From contig JAZAYU010000011.1 of assembly GCA_038501625.1 (NCBI GenBank), positions 9,494,849 through 9,558,848 on the forward strand: a DNA stretch of 64,000 nt, given 5' to 3'. This document shows, one piece after another, positions 57,457-64,000 of the stretch. The translations under genes and the position numbers were made by a program. Every line of letters starts with the position of its first letter. Position 1 is the first letter of the stretch. The DNA comes from Corbicula japonica (taxonomy: Eukaryota; Mollusca; Bivalvia; Venerida; Cyrenidae). The notes under the pieces were generated by a model, which had not been told where the DNA came from, did no database searches, and was given only the letters and a program-made list of their open reading frames with translations.

Positions 57457-57597
57457 CTTATCATCTTCCTGGCTGGTTCTGTCCAAAATACCTCGGTTTC
57501 TGAGTGCAAATCTTTCTTCAATTCCTTCAGATAGGCGAAGACAAACCTTCATTTCTTCCACTTGGCTTGTACAATGTTCTTTCGCAATCACCTGTTC
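57457..57597 (-). CDS. Possible internal coding exon with one CX9C motif (CMC1-like candidate)
   Basis: Minus-strand 141-bp open segment of 47 codons, reading EQVIAKEHCTSQVEEMKVC, then LRLSEGIEERFALRNRG and ILDRTSQEDDK. It is bounded by AG just upstream (ccaccgag) and GT just downstream (aag/gtctgt), both phase 0. The Cys pair is spaced C-x9-C, and the order E(R/H)C-x2-QV-x6-C followed by an R-N/E-N stretch resembles the first helix-loop of CMC1, a twin CX9C mitochondrial protein of the intermembrane space involved in cytochrome c oxidase assembly. The second CX9C pair expected ~15 residues later is missing (Ala and no Cys at those places), so it may be a diverged paralogue, a pseudogene or chance. 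The frame also extends unspliced to 57397. Upstream exons were not found. Confidence 0.3.
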
Positions 57598-57599
57598 CT

Positions 57600-59140
57600 C
57601 GGTGGCACATACATATAATTATGTATCAAAAAAGAATATTTTGTTACCGCTTACAAGAAATATCTTTAACAACAGATGAAAATAATAGTGGGATTGTCAA
57701 GCGAAACAGATAGGTAAACGACGTCCTTACTAACACCAGAGCAGCACCTGTTCTCCACAGTATTACATATATTTCTGAGAATAATATTACTTAAAGTTTA
57801 TGATTTGAAATTTTGATCATGTTTTAGACCTGAAAGTAATTAATTTGTCTTTGTTGGAACATTCCGATATTATTTTATGATTTATTTCGCATAACCGCAT
57901 ATATATCTTATCGATGTGTTAGGCAATGTCTGTAGGTCATTCGTCATTCTGATGCCAACTGAAATCCAAAAAAACTGCTAGGAAATCGGAAAAAATGTTT
58001 TATAAAGCTCTTTGTCAAGTGCAAAAACCGCAATAAATCATTGCAGTGGTTTGTAAGTTTCCACGATTTCTATACCTTGTTCGATCCTAATAAGACATGT
58101 ACAAGGTCATTAATGAACCAAGACTTCTAGACATCAAAAACAATGCCGTCTATGCAAAAAAACAAACATAAATACATCTCAATATGTAATGCGTTCAGTT
58201 AACATTTACACGGAAAGAAGAAACGTCCAGTCTTTAACTATTGCGTTGCTCTATTATAGAGACATATAATTGGGGTCAAAATATACATTTGAGATAATCG
58301 TTAAAAACGCTTTAAATTGGTTTGCCTATTTTTTCGCCCATTTTTTTTTAATTGCAGCAAACTAAACTAACTATGTTTGTGTATATTTGAAGCTCAACAA
58401 CTGTTAACAAGTCGGTTTAAATTGAATTTAAATTGAATTCGAAATAAATTAATTTTTAACGAGTATAATAACTTAACAAATGTATTGAATTGCGTTTGGT
58501 TATGTTCAATTACATTGTTAAGCTTTTGTTCTACAACTTTATTACGAAGAATCGTATCAGAAGAGTTGCTGGTACGTGAAGTTATGAAATTGTTATACCT
58601 TTTATATTTCGCAAAGTATTTTGTGTAAATAAAATGTATATTTATTTTGAAATCAATGCACGTTATTAAGAATATCACTTTAAATATTTAACCCACCGGA
58701 ACGAGTATCAGAATTTTTTTATCCTAGCCTTGAGGTGACAGAAGATTACAAACAACTTAATAAACACTTTGGAATTGATTTGCATTGACGTTCTGCAAAA
58801 GTGTTTTTGTTCAGTCAAGAATGTGTTAATACAAAATAAATTGCGTCTCAGGCTTTCTGTTGAAATTTATGTATTTCGTTGTTAGAGAAATCATTCACCT
58901 TTCTTTGATAACTTACAATGGTTGTTGAGGATTATCACAAAATATACATATATTTACCCCGTAAGCATTTGTCGCTTTTCAGAATAATACAGTCTTCTTT
59001 AATAATCATTTAGTAATATTTTAGACCTTTTTGTAAATAAGCACATAAAGATCAACAAGAATTTTTTACAGTATTTGCTACAAACAGACCATATTATCTT
59101 TCCGCAAATCTATACATAACGAAAAAAATAAATCAAGGCA
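57600..59140. other. Unique AT-rich DNA
   Basis: No upstream exon for the candidate gene could be recognised on the minus strand, and no repeat family was seen. Confidence 0.45.
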
Positions 59141-59142
59141 CA

Positions 59143-59266
<124 letters not shown>

Positions 59267-59269
59267 TTT

Positions 59270-61530
59270 TAATTAGGTCTTTTCAAAGCAAACTAGGATT
59301 AAATCGTTCTCAAATTTAATTTCTGATTGTTTAATGCTGAAGTGAAGATCAGCAGAGTACGAATAAATCGCATTGTTGATCCTTATAGCCTTATAGGGAA
59401 TGTGTTTATACATTAGCATAGCATTAGACAAAACTACTAGACAACACTAACCCCAAACCAAGGATTCGAAAAAGTATCTCAAGACAAGGATGATAGCCTT
59501 CAACTGAAAACACATCAGCTTAAAACGAAAACTTTTTTTCACTTACAATTCATACAATCGGACTTTTTTGGTCGACTGTTTAATGATGCACGTCAAAAAA
59601 GGATATTAATTTATAGTTTATAATGATTTTCCTTCTCAAGTAATGCGCACAATGTGACAGCCTCAAATACATGTTCATCACTAAGCTGTGTAATGTTCAA
59701 TAAGTTGTGTTAATATCAGATATTCGGAAAAGCTGTCTTAACTGGATGAAAATGAAGTGTTGAAAATAGTAATTTCTTTAAGTATGCAGAGAAGAAAAAT
59801 AAAATAATATATTGCTATAAGTGGCTTTTCCCAGAGAGGCATCTAGCTTAATAACGTGTTGAAATTTGTTCCACCCGTAGCTAGACTTTTTGCTGGTAAT
59901 TAATATCTTTACCACTATCATTAAAGAGGCTCAAAATCTGTCTTTAATTTGTCCAATTTTGAGGTGATAAGTGATTTTCAAATTACGTAATTTTAGCAGG
60001 CGAAACCAGACATTTTCTGAGAACAATGACCCTTTGAATATTGAAATGAGTGGGCAGACTTTCATGTTTTTCGAAAACTGTTTTTTTTTCTGTAATTAAA
60101 AGCCTTCAACAACTGCCTTCAAGTAGGATGGTATTTTTCAGGGTCATTTATGAAAAGGAAATTACACAATTAAAGAAGTATTACCGCAATCATTCGTCAT
60201 GATTTAATTGAGGTCGTCGTACTTTTTATGTTTTGTTTTGTTAACTGGAAACGTGATTTATAATTATTTTTTCTGAAACCAGTACAACATTAATTAAACA
60301 TTTATACAGCCTTTTTATTACCAGAATATTCGAGAAATACAATCATTTAACGTTCTGCTTGGTCATCGATTGTTATCTTTACTTGTGCAAGTTTCTCTAC
60401 CGACTGATCGCATATGAAGAATAGGTCAATGTCTTTGTAATTATAAATTACGGACAAAATCGACCATTTAGGACATTGCGTGATTGTAAACATGCTTGGG
60501 TCTATATAGTCAACAAGTATCTGATTGCATCAACAAACAGCTTAAAATAATAAACCAGGAACTCGTGATTAGACTTTTCGTTTTTATTCCAATAGTAGTT
60601 ATTTTATCTTTTTAATACATATTTTCTACAAAAATACATTCAAAATAATTAAATGTAAATTGCAAGTAATAAAATTCTATTTTTGGCCTATACTTGGTCT
60701 TTGAGTATCTAATTCTAATTTTATTTTACTGTATATTTGATTTTTTGTACTTTGTCTTAGCGTGAGTGGAAATGGTGTAATTAACTGAGGCTTATTGTTG
60801 AATATGCAATGGGCTATTTTACGCGGGAGATAATACCACCTTCCACCTCTGACAATCCGAACTTGTAAAGAAATTGTAGTAATTAACAATTAATCAAAAG
60901 ATAAGTGGAAATAACAATAAGACGATGTGGCAAAGCGTTTTATTTTTTGTCGATGCGATGTACATTGTCATTCTGTGAATGCATATCTTTTTTTAAAGTG
61001 TAAATAGGCTGGGTTTGTGCGCCACATCGTGACTTATTTTGATGATTACATGCGCCGAGGTATTTTTAAATTCCTCGATTCTTGACGAATCTGAGATCAA
61101 TTTGTATTATAGTAACAGTGTTAGTAAGAATGACCCGGGGTTTATTTAGAAGCATAGGATCCGCACCATTGTCTCGGAAGAGTTTCTTCACTTCATTCGT
61201 GGTTGTATGCCTGCATGTCAATGTTAAATTTCATCTTAACAGCATATGTTGTATGCCTCGAACATATAATTCTATAATGCATTTAACACATTATTTTATG
61301 TGTCACATGAATAAATGGATGCACCGGTAATGTTTGTAGGTATACTTCTTTCACTTATAAACAAACACCTGATTTTACTGGGTGGGTAAACCTTTATATT
61401 ATTTCAAAAATATACTTAACTTTCTTTCTGTTTTAGGTCAAAATTCTAAATATCTTGGTTCAACACCAATATAAGAAACTGCAGGTACAGAATCACAAGC
61501 TTCAAGTTCTGATTGGTGCTCCCAAACATG
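59270..61530. other. Unique AT-rich DNA with one short repeat
   Basis: 59785-59855 holds a second copy of the gcagaga...cagagaggcatctagc repeat seen at 1835-1910. No gene recognised elsewhere, including the 60677-60889 minus and 61082-61330 plus frames. Confidence 0.45.
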
Positions 61531-61532
61531 TT

Positions 61533-61682
61533 CGTGAAGTTGGCCGCCTAGCAGCCTAGCAGCCTGGCAGCGTGAAGTTGGCCGCCAGCAGCCTAGCAGC
61601 CAGGCAGCGTGAAGTTGGCCGCCTAACAGCCTAGCAGCCTGGCAGCGTGAAGTTGGCCGCCCAACAGCCTAGCAGATACTTT
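61533..61682 (+). repeat. 38-bp tandem array, about 4 units
   Basis: Unit cgtgaagttggccgcctagc followed by agcctagcagcctggcag begins at 61533, 61571, 61608 and 61646; the last is truncated at agatactttgg. It is G+C-rich in an AT-rich region. Its orientation is opposite to the 34-bp array that follows, so the junction at ~61677 is an inversion point. Confidence 0.95.
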
Positions 61683-62080
61683 GGCTGCTGTGATACTTTG
61701 GCTGCTGAGCTGCTGTGGCGGCTGGGAAAAGTTGGCTGCTGGGTTGCTGTGGCGGATGGAATACTTTGGCTGCTGCGAAAAGTTGGCTGCTGGAATACTT
61801 TGGCTGCAAAGCTGCTGTGGCGGCTGCGAAAAGTTGGCTGCTGGGCTGCTGTGGCGGCTGAGATACTTTAGCTGCTGGGAAAAGTTGGCTGCTGGAATAC
61901 TTTGGCTGCTGAGCTGCTGTGGCGGCTGGGCAAAGTTGGCTGCTGGGCTGCTGTGGCGGCTGGGATACTTTGGCTGCTGGGAAAAGTTGGCTGCTGGAAT
62001 ACTTTTGCTGCTGAGCTGCTGTCGCGGCTGGGAAAAGTTGGCTGCTGGGCTGCTGTGGCGGCTGGGATACTTTGGAGAAA
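61683..62080 (+). repeat. 34-bp/102-bp GC-rich tandem array, left arm
   Basis: ggctgctggaatactttggc, tgctgagctgctgtggcggc and tgggaaaagttggctgctg are 34-bp monomers arranged in a 102-bp three-monomer unit (tggaatac at 61791, 61893 and 61995; an extra 34-bp step at 61757). It is the inverse of the array at 63125-64000. Frames of up to 175 residues are open on both strands because the monomers contain no stop triplets, so they are not evidence of a gene. Confidence 0.93.
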
Positions 62081-62084
62081 TAAA

Positions 62085-62245
62085 AAGGACCTTACATATT
62101 GTTGTCAGTATCTTCTTAATCATTTGGGTATTTAAATTGTATTTGTTTTGCGATGATTCTTCTTTGTGTTTGATTGCAAATAGAATTTTAGGGATTATTA
62201 AGGTTTAACTATTTTTCTTTACTGTTCTAACTTGTATTGACGCTT
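62085..62245 (-). repeat. R5 fragment abutting the array
   Basis: aggaccttacatattgttgtcag, gtgtttgattgcaaatagaa, ttttagggattattaagg and ttttctttactgttctaac are the inverse of the R5 left arm (19905-20045). It begins within ~10 bp of the array end. Confidence 0.85.
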
Positions 62246-62589
62246 TTTGTCTTCTCGTAGTTGGGAAATTTTTACATTTTTATGAAATCGAGTTAAAGTC
62301 AAATATCGTTGATTTAATATTTTTCTTTCACTTTTAGGTGTTTTTCGATTCTATTACAAGAATTTTCTTTTTCAAATAGTTCTAATCTGACATCGACAAA
62401 TCAAATACACCCATTATTTTTTCTACATTCTCATGGAACTGATCTGTTGCTCTTCCAACTTCACACAGACACATTTCATATGCGTTCGCTATAGCCCGTA
62501 AATTGCCTTCGCTCATTTTACTATGTTCGTTTGGTTGTGGCGCGAATGTTAACATGGCTTGTACTTTTTTTCAAATCTCGCATTTTATT

Positions 62590-63095
62590 TCTGAAAAATT
62601 AAAGAGCATGAAATACCGGTAAAGTACATGTTTTTTTGAATGATGGCATGATGATTTTAAGTCTGAACCATCTGCTTCTAGGATGCTAGACTGACAAATA
62701 TATTATAACATCACCTACGTGAAGTTTTAAACTTCTCGCTGCCAAACAGCTAGGCTGCTAGGCTGCCAGTCTACTCCGCTGTTAGGCTGCCAAATCGAAG
62801 TCTTCCTTCTCAATGAAACTGACGTAATAATTCGTTTAATAGCAAATCAGCTAATTTCTTGGGGTTTTTGTTAACGTGTCTTTCATATTTTTTTAAATTT
62901 CAATTAACTTAATTTTCGAAAAATGTACGAGAACATGAAATATCGAAAGAAATGCGTCAATTTAATGATATGATAATATAAAATAACGTTATAACATTAC
63001 CTACGTTAAGTCTTAAACTTCTCGCTTTCCGGCTGCTAGGCTGCTTGACTGCCAGGATACTAGGCTACCGAATCGAAGTCTGACGTGAGAAATAC
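62590..63095 (+). repeat. Two direct ~200-bp copies in the spacer between the inverted arrays
   Basis: gagcatgaaata, ataacatcacctacgtgaag, ttttaaacttctcgctgcc and aggctgctaggctgccag ... aatcgaagtct at 62605-62805 recur as gaacatgaaata, ataacattacctacgttaag, tcttaaacttctcgctttc and gctgctaggctgcttgactg ... aatcgaagtct at 62930-63083. The ggctgctaggctgcc stretch is the inverse of the 38-bp unit at 61533-61682. Confidence 0.85.
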
Positions 63096-63112
63096 TTAAA
63101 AGCATTATTTAA

Positions 63113-64000
63113 CTTCAATTAAGCGACAGCAGCCCAATCGCTAAAGTATCTCAGCCGCCACAGCAGCTCAGCAGCCAAAGTTTTCCAGCAGCCAACTTTT
63201 CCCAGCAGCCAAAGTATCCCAGCCGCCACAGCAGCTCAGCAGCCAAAGTATTCCAGCAGCCAACTTTTCCCAGCAGCCAAAGTATCCCAGCCGCCACAGC
63301 AGCTTTGCAGGCAAAGTATTCCAGCAGCCAACTTTTCCCAGCAGCCAAAGTATCCCAGCCGCCACAGCAGCCCAGCAGCCAACTTTTCCCAGCCGCCACA
63401 GCAGCTCAGCAGCCGAAGTATTCCAGCAGCCAACTTTTCCCAGCAGCCAAAGTATCCCAGCCGCCACAGCAGCCCAGCAGCCAACTTTTCCGAGCCGCCA
63501 CATCAGCTCAGCAGCCAAAGTATTCCAGCAGCCAACTTTTCCCAGCAGCCAAAGTATCCCAGCCGCCACAGCAGCCCAGCAGCCAACTTTTCCCAGCCGC
63601 CACAACAGCTCAGCAGCCAAAGTATTCCAGCAGCCAACTTTTCCCAGCAGCCAAAGTATCCCAGTCGCCACAGCAGCCCAGCAGCCAACTTTTCTCACCC
63701 GCCACAGCAGCTCAGCAGCCAAAGTATTCCAGCAGCCAACTTTTCCCAGCAGCCAAAGTATCCCAGCCGCCACAGCAGCCCAGCAGCCAACTTTTCGCAG
63801 CCGCAACAGCAGCTCAGCAGCCAAAGTTTTCCAGCAGCCAACTTTTCCCAGCAGCCAAAGTATCCCAGCCGCCACAGCAGCCAACTTATCTCAGCCGCTA
63901 CAGCAGCTCAGCAGCCAAAGTATTACAGCAGCCAACTTTTCCCAGCAGCCAAAATATCCCAGCCGCCACAGCAGCCCAGCAGCCAACTTTTCCGAGCCGC
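63113..64000 (+). repeat. 34-bp/102-bp GC-rich tandem array, right arm, runs off the window
   Basis: Monomers cagcagcccagcagccaact, cagcagctcagcagccaaag and acttttcccagcagccaaag (each 34 bp in full) form a 102-bp unit. The ttcc landmark falls at 63183, 63251, 63319, 63421, 63523, 63625, 63727 and 63829, then ttac at 63923: steps of 68, 68, five of 102, then 94. All steps but the last are multiples of 34. A plus-strand frame without ATG stays open from 63113 to the edge (Gln/Ser/Pro/Ala-rich, for example SQPPQQPSSQLFPAA), and minus frames reach 238 residues. The 68- and 94-bp steps shift the frame, which argues against a protein. Confidence 0.93.

Noticed and set aside
60770..60870. N-terminal exon for the CMC1-like candidate (a SEVEGGIISRVK stretch on the minus strand)
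   Set aside because: Match is a few residues, ends in a stop, and has no convincing splice donor.
61681..62208. 175-residue GCWEKLAAGILWLL-type repeat protein
   Set aside because: Array monomers lack stop triplets in nearly every frame on both strands; unit steps of 34 bp shift the phase.

Overview
This is A+T-rich (roughly two thirds A/T by eye) eukaryotic DNA. It has no bacterial gene layout, no intact long open reading frame, and is dense in short non-autonomous transposable elements, palindromic elements, microsatellites and old segmental duplications. The style of the repeats (tRNA-headed SINE-like units, mariner, pogo-like and hAT-like remnants, TIR elements carrying tandem arrays) fits a marine invertebrate, most plausibly a bivalve mollusc. 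That assignment is inference, not proof. I recognise no complete protein-coding gene. The longest ATG-initiated frames lie in low-complexity arrays or in dispersed repeats.

Repeat families are labelled as follows. R1 is a ~530-bp dispersed element (about 16 copies or fragments, both strands) with anchors accgccttggaacggtcagt and gattcctgatatgcatattt. R2 is a ~650-bp unit that sits in head-to-tail tandem at two places and as fragments elsewhere. R3 is a ~125-165-bp near-perfect palindrome (five copies). R4 is a ~100-340-bp module that follows R1 twice and R2 once. R5 is a ~630-bp foldback element plus two partial copies. R6 is a tRNA-like SINE with two copies and one 3' fragment. R7 is a palindromic CRE-bearing cluster with a half copy elsewhere.

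Layout: 0-13.8 kb holds R1/R2/R3 fragments, a tRNA-like SINE head, a diverged 1.4-kb-offset duplication and a GA/GACA microsatellite. At 13.8-21 kb there are an R3 copy, a broken mariner transposase on the minus strand, a 40-bp minisatellite, the R5 foldback and a 247-bp TIR element. At 21-35 kb there are R1 copies (one with a CT/CTT microsatellite grown inside it), R3, R2 and a degenerate ggctgtg-rich array. At 35-50 kb there are tandem R2 units, a ~9-kb-offset segmental duplication, a 793-bp pogo/Tigger-like element with TA target duplication and a 780-bp hAT-like element. At 50-57.6 kb there are R6 SINEs, a 193-bp TIR element, a 2-kb-offset R1+R4 duplication and, on the minus strand, two short coding-looking segments that could be exons of a CX9C-motif (CMC1-like) mitochondrial protein, with the R7 palindrome cluster in the putative intron. 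At 57.6-61.5 kb there is only unique AT-rich DNA and an (ATT)n tract. At 61.5-64 kb there is an inverted pair of GC-rich tandem arrays (38-bp and 34-bp monomers; the latter in a 102-bp higher-order unit) resembling a Foldback-type transposon. It runs off the window end.

No pathway or operon can be inferred. The content is a mobile-element landscape in intergenic or intronic DNA.
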